From positions 109,216-173,215 of the forward strand of contig JBGAPZ010000002.1 of NCBI GenBank assembly GCA_044220975.1: a stretch of DNA of 64,000 bases. Direction: 5' to 3'. Origin of the DNA: SZUA-430 sp044220975. GTDB lineage: Bacteria; Pseudomonadota; Alphaproteobacteria; Micropepsales; Micropepsaceae. Shown here piece after piece: positions 8,459 through 17,500 of this stretch. The notes under the pieces were generated by a model that had not been told where the DNA came from, ran no database searches, and saw only the letters and a program-made list of their open reading frames with translations. How positions within the stretch are numbered: position 1 is the first letter of the stretch; each line of letters begins with the position of its first letter. A program made the translations under genes and the position numbers.

Positions 8459-8554
8459 GGCCTAAGTCCCTGTTTTTCTGGGCGCACCTTATCTATCCCG
8501 TGTGCCGGATACAGTGACGGATTGCCTGCCGCGCCTGTTTTCCCTCAAGAGCGT

Positions 8555-8580
8555 GCGCGCGGAGCCACGGCTCCACGCGC
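8555..8580 (-). terminator. Hairpin downstream of the curli genes, possible terminator
   Basis: GGAGCC and GGCTCC arms extended by GCGCG/CGCGC with one C-A mismatch form a stem of about 12 bp with a tiny loop, 7-32 bases past the csgH-like stop on the minus strand. No good T-run follows, so it may be a weak or Rho-assisted terminator, or a 3'-end stabilising hairpin. Confidence 0.4.
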
Positions 8581-8586
8581 CGATTT

Positions 8587-9000
8587 TCAAGCTTCGAACG
8601 CGGCCTCGCAGGCGATGTCGCCCTCAGTCGTCGTTAGCGCGAGTTTCGCGGCCAGTTTCGCGCCGCGTTCCAGACTGAGTTCGGAACCGCTCAAGACCGA
8701 TGTGGTGCCTGGCAAGAGCGAGAACTCGCCGCCTTGCGAGACGTCTGAGGAACCCGCGGGCCCCGCCTTATTCAGCGTGAGTTGGTAGGTGCCCGCTGCC
8801 TGATGCTGGGTCGCGACAAGGGCTTCGAGGCGCAAGCCGCCCTGCACTTTTTCCGCCTGGATGCTGCAAGCGAGCGGTGCGCTCGATGCGGTGTTCGTGT
8901 GGCTCATTGCGGATGTACCTAGTTCGCCATCGGCGAACGATGCGGTCGCGCATCCCAGCAAGATCGACGCGCCGGCAACAGTGCTTACGAGTTTGAACAT
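8587..9000 (-). CDS. csgH: CsgH-like curli assembly partner
   Basis: 137 residues: a signal sequence (MFKLVSTVAGASILLGCATASFA) followed by a ~100-residue all-beta domain. The domain begins LACSIQAEKVQGGLRLEALV and ends LTTTEGDIACEAAF, with two Cys near its ends. In Alphaproteobacteria, CsgH is the CsgC-like periplasmic chaperone that keeps curlin subunits from forming amyloid early. The call rests on size, fold pattern and position directly downstream (62 bases) of a curlin-repeat gene. A clear AAGGAGA ribosome site precedes the ATG. LLGC could alternatively be a lipobox. Confidence 0.7.
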   Translation of the reverse strand: MFKLVSTVAGASILLGCATASFADGELGTSAMSHTNTASSAPLACSIQAEKVQGGLRLEALVATQHQAAGTYQLTLNKAGPAGSSDVSQGGEFSLLPGTTSVLSGSELSLERGAKLAAKLALTTTEGDIACEAAFEA

Positions 9001-9062
9001 TTCACTCTCCTTGAGACGCTCCGGCGGAAGCGGTGTAGCCGCTCCCGCCTTATGCGCATTTG

Positions 9063-9566
9063 TTACAACCCGCCCTGGATAACGACGGTGATGTTGCCGT
9101 TGCCAGCCTGTGCGACGTGGGCGTTCTGACCGTTGCCGACCTGAATGATGCCCGATGTGTTGTTGACGCCTGCTTGTTCGGTCGTTGCGATCAAGCCGTT
9201 ACCGATCTGCGCGGTGCCCGCGACGTTGCCGTAACCGGCCTGGTAGGTGTTCGCCGTCAGATTCTTGCCCTGTTGGCCTGTGACGGCGAGGTTGTTGTTG
9301 CCGCGCTGTTCGGTCATGGCGCTATTGCGGGCACCCGCCTGCTCGACGACGATCTTGTTGAAATAGCCGGTCTGCCAACCCCGGCCGAAGTTGTCCTTGC
9401 CGGTCTGCTTGACGGTGATCTTGTTGCGATTGCCCTGCTGGACCGCGGCGGCACCGTTGTTCGTGCCCCATTGGTCGACCACGACCTTATTGCCCGCCTG
9501 CGCAGCGGAGATGTTGATGCCCGCAAACATGGCGAGGGCGACCGTCGTCAAGAGAATGCGCTTCAT
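9063..9566 (-). CDS. Curlin-repeat amyloid subunit (CsgA/CsgB-like)
   Basis: 167 residues: signal peptide (MKRILLTTVALAMFAGINIS, cleavage after AAQA) and then 13 Q-x-G units spaced by about 10-13 residues. The pattern is QxGxxN followed by xxxxxQ, as in VQQGNRNKITVKQTG and AQIGNGLIATTEQAG. This is the cross-beta repeat of curli subunits, exported through CsgG and assembled as surface amyloid. The ATG at 9566 has AGGAG seven to eight bases upstream. An upstream extension to 9614 lacks support. No csgG, csgE or csgF is in the window. The 251 bases upstream contain small inverted repeats (GGTTC/GAACC near 9598-9613) but no gene that I can see. Confidence 0.88.
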   Translation of the reverse strand: MKRILLTTVALAMFAGINISAAQAGNKVVVDQWGTNNGAAAVQQGNRNKITVKQTGKDNFGRGWQTGYFNKIVVEQAGARNSAMTEQRGNNNLAVTGQQGKNLTANTYQAGYGNVAGTAQIGNGLIATTEQAGVNNTSGIIQVGNGQNAHVAQAGNGNITVVIQGGL

Positions 9567-9817
9567 GTGAGTGACTCCTACGTAATCTGTTGCTCTGGTT
9601 CTCACGCGAACCATTCGCGCCTCGAACGCACATAGGATTACGGGGACATCGCTGAGCGCAGTTTGAACGGGCGCTTCACCTGCGATTCAGAGTGCGGGCA
9701 AGATTGCGGCGCCGACCAGGCGGATGTGCGGCGCGCACTAAGTTTGCGCGGTTGTTCGATCACGCGTGCAATAGCGCCCCGCTGCTTTGACGCAGGGCAC
9801 AAATACGTGATCAGCGC

Positions 9818-10936
9818 TTAACGCGTGAGCGCGCGCTCAGGCGGGGTGTATTCGCGCTTTTGGAAGTCGGCGACCGCTTGGTAGGTGAGCGCGCCGCGGT
9901 GGATGTTGAGGCCCGCGAGCAAATGCGGGTTGTCTTTACAGGCTTTCACGTAGCCCTTGTCTGCGAGGGCAAGCGTGAACGGGAGGGTCGCGTTGTTGAG
10001 CGCAAACGTCGACGTGCGGGCAACGGCGCCCGGCATGTTGGCGACGCAGTAGTGCACTACATCGTGGACGCGGTAGGTCGGCTGAGCGTGGGTCGTAGGT
10101 TTCGAGGTTTCGGCGCAGCCGCCTTGATCGATCGCGACGTCGACGAGGACTGAGCCCTTCTTCATCTTTTCGACCAGCGCTTTGCTGATGAGCTTCGGCG
10201 CTGCGGCACCGGGCAATAGGACTGCGCCCACCACAAGGTCGGCGGCCAGGACGGATTCTTCAATCGAGTCGACGGTCGAATAGATCGTGTTCAGCATCGA
10301 GCCGAATTGCTGGTCGAGTTCGGCAAGGCGCGGCAAGCTGCGGTCGATGACCGTAACGTGTGCCTCAAGGCCCATCGCCATGCGCGCCGCGTTCGCACCG
10401 ACGACACCGCCGCCGATGATGACAACTTTCGCGGCAGGAACGCCGGGCACGCCGCCGAGCAACATGCCACGACCGCCCTGCTCCATCTCCAGGCAATGCG
10501 CGCCGGCTTGGATCGACATGCGCCCGGCGACTTCCGACATCGGTGCGAGCAACGGCAAGCCGCCGCGTGCGTCCGTCACGGTTTCATAAGCGATGCCGAC
10601 GCAATCTGACTTGAGCAAGCCTTCTGTTTGTTCGGGATCGGGTGCAAGGTGGAGATACGTGAACAGCACTTGGCCCGAACGGAGCATCTTGATCTCCGGC
10701 GGCTGCGGCTCCTTCACTTTCACGACCATGTCGGCGCGGGCGAAGACGTCGGCTGCGGTCGCGACGATTTCGGCGCCGGCGGCCTTGTACATCTCGTCTG
10801 TCAGGCCGATCGCCGTGCCGGCAGTCGATTGCACGATGACTTTGTGACCGTGCGTGATCAGTTCGCGCGCGCTCGATGGCGTGAGACCCACGCGGTATTC
10901 GTGAACTTTGACTTCCTTCGGAACGCCGACGAGCAT
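9818..10936 (-). CDS. ald: Alanine dehydrogenase
   Basis: 372 residues, the normal length. N-terminus MLVGVPKEVKVHEYRVGLTP is diagnostic. Substrate-site Lys is in VVKVKEPQ and His in FTYLHLAP. The NAD Rossmann motif is VIIGGGVVGANAARMA, and the C-terminus has the conserved PGAVARTSTFALNNATLPF. The enzyme interconverts L-alanine with pyruvate, ammonium and NADH in the cytoplasm. It lies 19 bases downstream of an omega-aminotransferase that probably uses pyruvate as amino acceptor, so Ald could regenerate pyruvate from the alanine formed. Confidence 0.95.
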   Translation of the reverse strand: MLVGVPKEVKVHEYRVGLTPSSARELITHGHKVIVQSTAGTAIGLTDEMYKAAGAEIVATAADVFARADMVVKVKEPQPPEIKMLRSGQVLFTYLHLAPDPEQTEGLLKSDCVGIAYETVTDARGGLPLLAPMSEVAGRMSIQAGAHCLEMEQGGRGMLLGGVPGVPAAKVVIIGGGVVGANAARMAMGLEAHVTVIDRSLPRLAELDQQFGSMLNTIYSTVDSIEESVLAADLVVGAVLLPGAAAPKLISKALVEKMKKGSVLVDVAIDQGGCAETSKPTTHAQPTYRVHDVVHYCVANMPGAVARTSTFALNNATLPFTLALADKGYVKACKDNPHLLAGLNIHRGALTYQAVADFQKREYTPPERALTR

Positions 10937-10955
10937 GAAGGTTCCCTTCCGTATC

Positions 10956-12278
10956 TTATGTGAGGCGGCGCAGTACGCGTTCGACGCCCGCGACCAGCCG
11001 TTCGATGTGGCCCTGTTCTGCTATGAGAGCGGGGCCTAAGGCAATCGTGTCGCCGCCCACGCGCAGCACAATATTTTCGTCGAAGAACGCGCGGCGGATC
11101 GCCTCGTGCCCGCGCTTGCCCGGTGCGCCTGGCGCCGGTTCGATGTCAATCGCGGCGGCTGCGCCGGAATTGCGGATATCGGCGACGAACGGGACGCCCT
11201 TCAATTTGTGCACTGCATCCTGAAGCCACTGCTCGATCAGCTTGCCGCGTTCGAACAAGTTTTCGTCGCGATAGATGTTTAGTGTCGCGAGCGCTGCTGC
11301 TGCCGCAACAGGATGTCCGGAATAAGTGTAGCCGTGGAAGAATTCGACTTGCCAATCGTCCTTCTGCGCAAACGCGTCGTAGATCGCGTTCGAGGCGATA
11401 ACACCGCCCATCGGGATGACGCCGTTGGTGACGCCCTTGGCGAACGTGATCATGTCGGGGGCGACGCTGTAACGCTCAGCGGCCGTGGCCGCGCCCATGC
11501 GGCCGAACATCGTGATCACTTCATCGAAGATCAATAGCAGGCCGTGCTTGTCACAGATTTGGCGCAGGCGTTGGAGGTAGCCCTTCGGAGGCGGCAGGAC
11601 GCCGGTCGAACCCGCCATCGGTTCGACGATGACGGCCGCGATCGTGTCGCCGTGCAGCATTATCAACTCTTCGAGCGCGTCGGCGAAATGTGCGCCGTGG
11701 TCAGGGTCGCCTTTCGAGAACGCTTGGCTTGCCCGGTCGTAGGTCGTGGGCAAATGATCAACGGCAGCGAGCATCGTGCCGAACGCTTTGCGGTTGTTCG
11801 CGATACCGCCGACCGACATGCCGCCGAAGTTTGTGCCGTGGTAACCGCGGACGCGTCCGACGAGACGAGTGCGCTGTGCTTGACCCTTCGCGCGCCAGTA
11901 GGCAAGCGCGATCTTGAGCGCGGTGTCGGCGGCTTCGGAGCCCGAGTTGCAGAAGAAAACGCGATCGAGTCCCGTAGGCGCGAGCGCGGTTAGGCGGCCG
12001 GCGAGTTCAATCACTTTCGGATGCGCGAATTGAAACGTCGGAGCGAAGTCGAGTTCTTGCATCTGCGCAGCGACGGCGGCCGTAATCTCTTCGCGGCCGT
12101 GGCCAGCGAGCGAGCACCAGAGGCCGGCCAGACCGTCGAGAAGTTCGCGCCCTTGCGGATCGTAGTAGTTCATCCCTGCTCCGCGCGCGATTAGGCGCGG
12201 CTCGGATTTGAATTGGCGGTTGGCAGTGAAGGGAAGCCAGACGGCTTCGAGCGCGTTGGTTTTGGTTTGCGATGACAT
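10956..12278 (-). CDS. Class III (omega-amino acid:pyruvate) PLP aminotransferase
   Basis: 440 residues. Typical class III blocks are LAGLWCSLAGHGREEI, FFCNSGSEAADTALKIA (PLP phosphate site), YHGTNFGGMSVGG, LIFDEVITMFGRMG (Asp contacting PLP N1) and the Schiff-base Lys in FAKGVTNG. The FHGYTYSGHPVA segment and beginning WLPFTANRQFK match omega-amino acid--pyruvate transaminases. It probably moves an amino group from beta-alanine, a polyamine-derived amine or a similar donor to pyruvate. The start at 12278 (MSSQTKTNALEAVW) fits homologues better than the upstream frame. It is cotranscribed with ald and divergent from the AsmA genes. Confidence 0.9.
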   Translation of the reverse strand: MSSQTKTNALEAVWLPFTANRQFKSEPRLIARGAGMNYYDPQGRELLDGLAGLWCSLAGHGREEITAAVAAQMQELDFAPTFQFAHPKVIELAGRLTALAPTGLDRVFFCNSGSEAADTALKIALAYWRAKGQAQRTRLVGRVRGYHGTNFGGMSVGGIANNRKAFGTMLAAVDHLPTTYDRASQAFSKGDPDHGAHFADALEELIMLHGDTIAAVIVEPMAGSTGVLPPPKGYLQRLRQICDKHGLLLIFDEVITMFGRMGAATAAERYSVAPDMITFAKGVTNGVIPMGGVIASNAIYDAFAQKDDWQVEFFHGYTYSGHPVAAAAALATLNIYRDENLFERGKLIEQWLQDAVHKLKGVPFVADIRNSGAAAAIDIEPAPGAPGKRGHEAIRRAFFDENIVLRVGGDTIALGPALIAEQGHIERLVAGVERVLRRLT

Positions 12279-12410
12279 GAAGGGTCCGGATACCTGCCGC
12301 GCGGGCTTATAGCACCTCGTCGCACAACCGCCATGTGCACAGGGCGCTGGTACAAGCACCGAACAGGATGCTGTTCAGACCTTAACGCGGCTGTTTGAAG
12401 CGGAACGGGG

Positions 12411-12433
12411 CCGTGATTCCGCCCGGATCACGG
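12411..12433 (+). promoter_or_regulatory. Hairpin in the leader of the first AsmA gene
   Basis: CCGTGAT and ATCACGG form a perfect 7-bp stem around a 9-base loop, 41 bases before the ATG. The first 11 bases (CCGTGATTCCG) recur exactly at 14475-14485 in a hairpin ahead of the second AsmA gene. A separate dyad GAACAG-GATG-CTGTTC lies at 12361-12376 and may be an operator. Function is inferred only from position. Confidence 0.35.
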
Positions 12434-12474
12434 CATAAGTTAACAGAAATCGGCGGTGGAAGGAGTCTCTGTTC

Positions 12475-14466
12475 ATGTGGCGCGTTCTTCGTTGGGTGCT
12501 CTTGCTGCTCGTCCTGCTCGTCGGCGCGCTGGTCGCGCTGCCGTTCCTGGTTCCGACGAGCGTCTATAAGGACCAGATCATCGCGCAGACGCGTCTCGCC
12601 ACGGGACGCGATCTTAAGATCGACGGCGATTTGAAACTTTCGTTCTGGCCGGCGTTCGGCGTCGAAGTCGGCAAGGTAAGCTTCGCGAACGCGGCTGGCG
12701 GTAGTGCGCCACAGATGGTGACCATGGACGCGATGGTCGTCGGGGCGGAACTAATGCCGCTGCTGTCCGGCACGCTCAACGTCACGCAAGTCCGGTTCGT
12801 GAATCCGACGATCAACCTGGAGATCGATAAGCAGGGTCGGGGCAACTGGTTGTTCGAGACTGCTCAAGGGGGGGCGCAGACCCAGGACCGAGCAAAACCT
12901 CCGAGCGGCGGCAATTTCAGTTTTCGCGACGTTGAGATCAAAGGCGGCACGCTGACTTACGCCGATGCGCGCTCAGAGACGGCGCAGCGTATCGATGCAA
13001 TCGATGTGTCGGTGAAGTTGCCTAGCCTCGATCAGCCGATGGCGGTTCAAGGCGGTCTGACTTGGAACAAAGAGGCGATCAAGGTCGATGCGGCGATCGC
13101 CAAACCGCGCGCGCTATCCACCGGCGGCAAAAGCGATTTAAAGGCCAAAGTCGACGGCGAGGTCTTGAACGCAACTTTTGACGGCACGGTCGACGAAGCC
13201 AAGAGCGAGGTCGCGGGCGATGTCGCCTTCAACACGCAGTCGGCACGGCGACTAGCCGCTTGGGCCGGCGTCGAACTGCCGAAGGTTCGCGGCTTCGGGG
13301 CGATGAGTCTGAAAGGCGCGTTACGTTCGACCACAGGGGAGATCGCGTTCAAGAAGGCTACGATCTCACTCGACGGGATGAACGGGTCGGGCAACCTGGT
13401 GCTCGAAACGTCGGGCAAGCGACCGCACGCGAAGGGCGACTTCGAACTCGATCGGCTGGATTTGAATCCGTATTTGGGCAGTGGGGCCGACGTGAAGGGC
13501 AGCACTGCGGGCAGTGGCGCCGCTTGGAGCGATGCGCCGATCGATTTCGCGGGGCTACGTTCGATCGATGCCCATCTCGACTTTGCGGTGAATGCTCTTG
13601 TGGTGGGCGGCATGCAGATCGGGCGGAGTGCGCTCGACATTGCGTTGAGCGATGGGAAGCTGCGCGCAAACCTGAAACAGATGGCGCTCTATGGCGGCAA
13701 CGGAACCGGGGTCATCTCTCTGAACGGTGAGAGCGGTGCACCGCAGGTAGGGTTGGACCTCAGGTTTGCCGGTGTTCAGGGCGAGCCGTTCTTGACGGAC
13801 GCGGCCGGGTTTACGCGGCTGAGCGGCACCGGAAACATTGCACTGAAAGTGGCGGCAGCCGGCGGGTCGCAGCGCGCGCTTATGAAGGCGCTAGGCGGGA
13901 CGATGCAGATCAAGTTCGAAGACGGAGCGATCAAAGGCGTGAACTTGGCCGAGATCGCGCGCACGATTCAGTCGGCACTCTCGGGAACCGCGGTCGGCGC
14001 TGGCGCGAAGACGGATTTCGCGGAACTCTCCGGCTCGTTCGTGATCAAGGACGGCGTGGGTGCGAACAAGGATTTGAAGCTGCTCAATCCGTTCGTACGT
14101 CTCAGCGGTGCCGGGCTCGTCGACATCGGCAACCAAACGCTCGACTATCGGGTGGAGCCTAAAGCGGTTCGTTCGGCCGAGGGGCAAGGTGGTCAGGGCG
14201 ATCTTGGCGGGATCGGCATTCCGTTCCGGATCAAAGGTCCGTGGAACCATCTCTCGTATGCGCCCGATCTTAGCGGCGTGTTGAATTCCACCGTCGATTC
14301 GATCTTGAAGGGCGGGGATCCGCTGGAAAGCTTGAAGGATAGCAGCGGGCTCGGCGACCTCTTCGGGGGCAAGAAGAAGCAGGCACCTGGCGATCAGCCT
14401 CCGAAAAACGACCCAAAGAAGAAGAAGGACCCATTCGATCCCTTGAAAGGGCTTTTCGGGCAGTGA
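12475..14466 (+). CDS. AsmA-family inner-membrane-anchored protein
   Basis: 663 residues. One N-terminal transmembrane helix (VLLLLVLLVGALVALPFLV) is followed by a large periplasmic part beginning with the AsmA signature YKDQIIAQTRLATGRDLKIDGDLKLSFWPAFGV. It continues in beta-rich repeats and ends with the AsmA C-terminal block (LRFAGVQGEPFLTDAAGF, GMQIKFEDGAIKGVNLAEI). A low-complexity Lys/Pro tail (KKKQAPGDQPPKNDPKKKKDP) closes it. AsmA-like proteins are thought to bridge inner and outer membrane for lipid movement or outer-membrane homeostasis. GGAAGGAG lies before the ATG. The paralogue follows 46 bases later. Confidence 0.85.
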   Translation: MWRVLRWVLLLLVLLVGALVALPFLVPTSVYKDQIIAQTRLATGRDLKIDGDLKLSFWPAFGVEVGKVSFANAAGGSAPQMVTMDAMVVGAELMPLLSGTLNVTQVRFVNPTINLEIDKQGRGNWLFETAQGGAQTQDRAKPPSGGNFSFRDVEIKGGTLTYADARSETAQRIDAIDVSVKLPSLDQPMAVQGGLTWNKEAIKVDAAIAKPRALSTGGKSDLKAKVDGEVLNATFDGTVDEAKSEVAGDVAFNTQSARRLAAWAGVELPKVRGFGAMSLKGALRSTTGEIAFKKATISLDGMNGSGNLVLETSGKRPHAKGDFELDRLDLNPYLGSGADVKGSTAGSGAAWSDAPIDFAGLRSIDAHLDFAVNALVVGGMQIGRSALDIALSDGKLRANLKQMALYGGNGTGVISLNGESGAPQVGLDLRFAGVQGEPFLTDAAGFTRLSGTGNIALKVAAAGGSQRALMKALGGTMQIKFEDGAIKGVNLAEIARTIQSALSGTAVGAGAKTDFAELSGSFVIKDGVGANKDLKLLNPFVRLSGAGLVDIGNQTLDYRVEPKAVRSAEGQGGQGDLGGIGIPFRIKGPWNHLSYAPDLSGVLNSTVDSILKGGDPLESLKDSSGLGDLFGGKKKQAPGDQPPKNDPKKKKDPFDPLKGLFGQ

Positions 14467-14472
14467 GCGGCC

Positions 14473-14493
14473 CCCCGTGATTCCGTCACGGGG
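14473..14493 (+). promoter_or_regulatory. Hairpin between the two AsmA genes
   Basis: CCCCGTGA (14473-14480) and TCACGGGG (14486-14493) form a perfect 8-bp stem with loop TTCCG, 7 bases after the first stop and 19 bases before the second ATG. No T-run follows, so it is not a typical intrinsic terminator. It could stabilise the upstream mRNA or tune the downstream gene. It shares CCGTGATTCCG with the leader hairpin at 12411. Confidence 0.45.
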
Positions 14494-14512
14494 TGCACCT
14501 AAGTTACTGCGT

Positions 14513-17500
14513 ATGAACACAGAGCCGCTTCAAAGATTGCTGAATTGGCGCACGTGGGCCGCTTGGCGGCCCGACATTTCGTCGTTGCGCAAATGGACAG
14601 CATGGCTACCGAACATTTCGTGGCGCGTTTGGCGCTGGCTGTTGCTCCTTCCCGTCGTGTTGGTCGTGGTGCTGATCGCGCTGCCGCTCTTGATTCCAGT
14701 CAGCGTTTACAAGGAGCAAATCATCAATCAAGTGCGCCTTGCGACGGGGCGCGAACTCAAGATCGACGGCGACTTGCAGTTGTCGTTCTGGCCGGCGTTC
14801 GGCGTAAAGGTCGAGAAGGTGAGCCTGGCAAACGCATCCGGCGCCGCCGACCCGCAAATGGCGACGATGGACACCATGATCGTCGGCGCGGAGTTGTTTC
14901 CGCTGCTCGGCGGATCGCTGAAGGTGACGGAGGTCCGTTTCGTCAAGCCGGTCATTCATTTGGAGATCGACGCACAGGGTCGCGGCAACTGGTTGTTCGA
15001 AGGAGGCGGCGGCGCAGCACGCCCGAGTTCGACGGCACATGGGTCTGGGTCTGACCTAAGTTTCGCCGATGCGCGGATCGTCGATGGCGTGCTGACTTAT
15101 CGCGACGTCCGGACAGGCACCAATCAGCGGATCGACGATATCGACGTTGCGTTGCAACTGCCGGGCCTCGATCAGCCGATGACGATCGATGGCGGGCTAA
15201 CCTGGAACAGGGAAGCCATCGACGTTACCGCCGAGATCGCCGATCCGCGCGCGCTGTCGTCCGGTGAGAAAAGCAAGGTCAGGCTCAAGGTCGCCGGCGA
15301 GGTTTTGGATGCGTCGTTCGACGGCAATGTCGATGCGGCCACGAACGTTGCGGGCGGCACCGTCGATTTCGGTACATCGTCGGTGAAGCGGCTTGCGGCG
15401 TGGGTGGGTGCAAGTGCACCAGAAGGCGACCGGTTCGGCGCGATCAAGGGTGCGGGCGCAATCACGATCCGGCCGGAACTGATCGCGCTGAAGGACGCCA
15501 AGTTCTCAGCCGATGGCGACGCGGTGCAAGCGACGTTCACGGGCACGATCGACACGTATACGAACAAGATCGCAGGCGTCGTCGATGCACGCGCGGGTTC
15601 CGCACGCGACCTCGCGAAGCGTGCGGGGTTCGCATTGCCGGGGACGCAGGGATTTGGTCCGGCGACGTTGAGCGGCGCCCTTAGCCTGACGCCCGGACAG
15701 ATTGCGTTCAACGGTGCAAAACTCTCTGTCGACGGCGACGTGCTTCGCGCCGGCTTCACCGGCATCCTCGATACGGCGCGTGGCACGCTTGCGGGTGCCC
15801 TTGATGTGCGGTCGAACTCGGCGCGCCAGCTTGCGTCGCAGGTCGGCGCCGCATTGCCGGGAACGCGCGGGCTTGGGGCGATGACGCTTGTGGGTTCGGT
15901 CAGTGCCGCACCCGGACGCGTGGCGTTTAAAGACGCGAAGCTCGCGGTCGATGGCGATATTTTGCGAACGTCGTTCACGGGTACAGTGGATGTCGCTACG
16001 AACACTGTCGCGGGCATCGTCGACCTTCGGTCGAGTTCCGCGCGCGAACTTGCGGCGCGCACGGGATTTCAATTGCCTGGCACGAACGGGTTCGGACCGC
16101 TCACCATCACCGGCTCGCTGAGTTCTTCGCCGGGACGGGTGGCGTTCAACGACGCGAAGCTCACGGTCGATGGCGGTGTGCTCAGCGCAAACTTCACCGG
16201 TTTGTTCGAAACGACCACCCGCAAGATCGCGGGCAAAATCGATCTGCGTTCGAGTTCGGCGCGGCAGTTGGCGGCGCGTGCCGGGGTCGCGTTGCCTGGC
16301 GACAACGGGTTTGGGCCGCTCGCGATCAGCGGCTCGTTGACGTCGGTGCCTGCGCAAGTCGTGTTTGACAACGTGAAGATCGCGCTCGACGGGATGAACG
16401 GGACGGGCGACATCACGCTGACGACCGGCGCACGGACGCATGCAAAGGCGAGCCTTTCGCTCGACCGTTTGGATCTCAATCCGTATTTGGGTGCCGGCGG
16501 CGGGGCGAAGTCGGTCAGCGGCGCGATTGCACCTTGGAGCGACGAGGCCATCGATGCATCCGCGTTGCGGGCGATCGACGCGGATCTGGCGTTCACGGTG
16601 GATGCCTTGAGCGTTGGCGGGTTGAAGATTGGGCGGAGCGCGCTCGACTTTACGCTTGCGGGCGGCAAACTCAGCGCGAACCTGAAGCAGATGGCGCTCT
16701 ACGGTGGCGACGGGAAAGGGGTCGTGACGCTGAGCGGCGCTGGCACCGTGCCCGAGATCGGCATCGATGTTGCGTTGAGCGGCATCAAAGCGGAGCCATT
16801 GCTCACGGATGCGGCCGAGTACAACCGGCTTAGTGGCACCGGGAATATGACGCTGAAACTTTCAGGTGCCGGGCGGTCGCAGCGGGCGCTGATGAGTTCG
16901 CTTGACGGCACGGTCGCTATGAAGCTTGAGGACGGGGCGGTCAAAGGCGCGGACCTCGCCGCAATCGCGCGGACGATTCAGTCGGCGCTGTCTGGTTCAG
17001 CGATCGGCCCCTCTGCAAAGACGGATTTTGCGGAATTTTCCGCGACGTTGGTCGTCAAGCGTGGGGTTGGGCGCAACGACGACCTTCGACTGTTGAACCC
17101 GTTCGTGCGCCTTTCAGGTGCGGGCACCGTCGATGTCGCAGGGCAGCGCCTCGATTATCGCGTGGAGCCGCGCGCGGTGCGCTCAAGCGAGGGGCAAGGC
17201 GGCAAAAACGACCTGCGCGGCATCGGCATACCGTTTTTCATCAGGGGACCATGGGCGCGGCTCACCTACGCGCCCGATTTGTCGGGGATCGCGAACACGG
17301 CACTGGAATCGATCATCAAAGGCGAAGACCCGCTCGACGCGATCAAGAAAGAGACGGGGCTTGACCAGCTGTTCGGCAACAAGAAGAAGCCGCCTGTCGA
17401 GACACCGCAAACGGTGCCGCCAGAAGGCGCGCCAGAATCACAAAAGGAACCGCAAGCGGCGCCTCCCGCAGAGCAACCCGACCAGACTGTGCCCCCAAAC

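Noticed and set aside
12361..12376. GAACAG-GATG-CTGTTC as a LexA/SOS box
   Set aside because: Spacing (GAAC-N8-GTTC) does not fit the alphaproteobacterial direct repeat GTTC-N7-GTTC or the Gram-positive GAAC-N4-GTTC form, and the downstream AsmA genes are not SOS genes.
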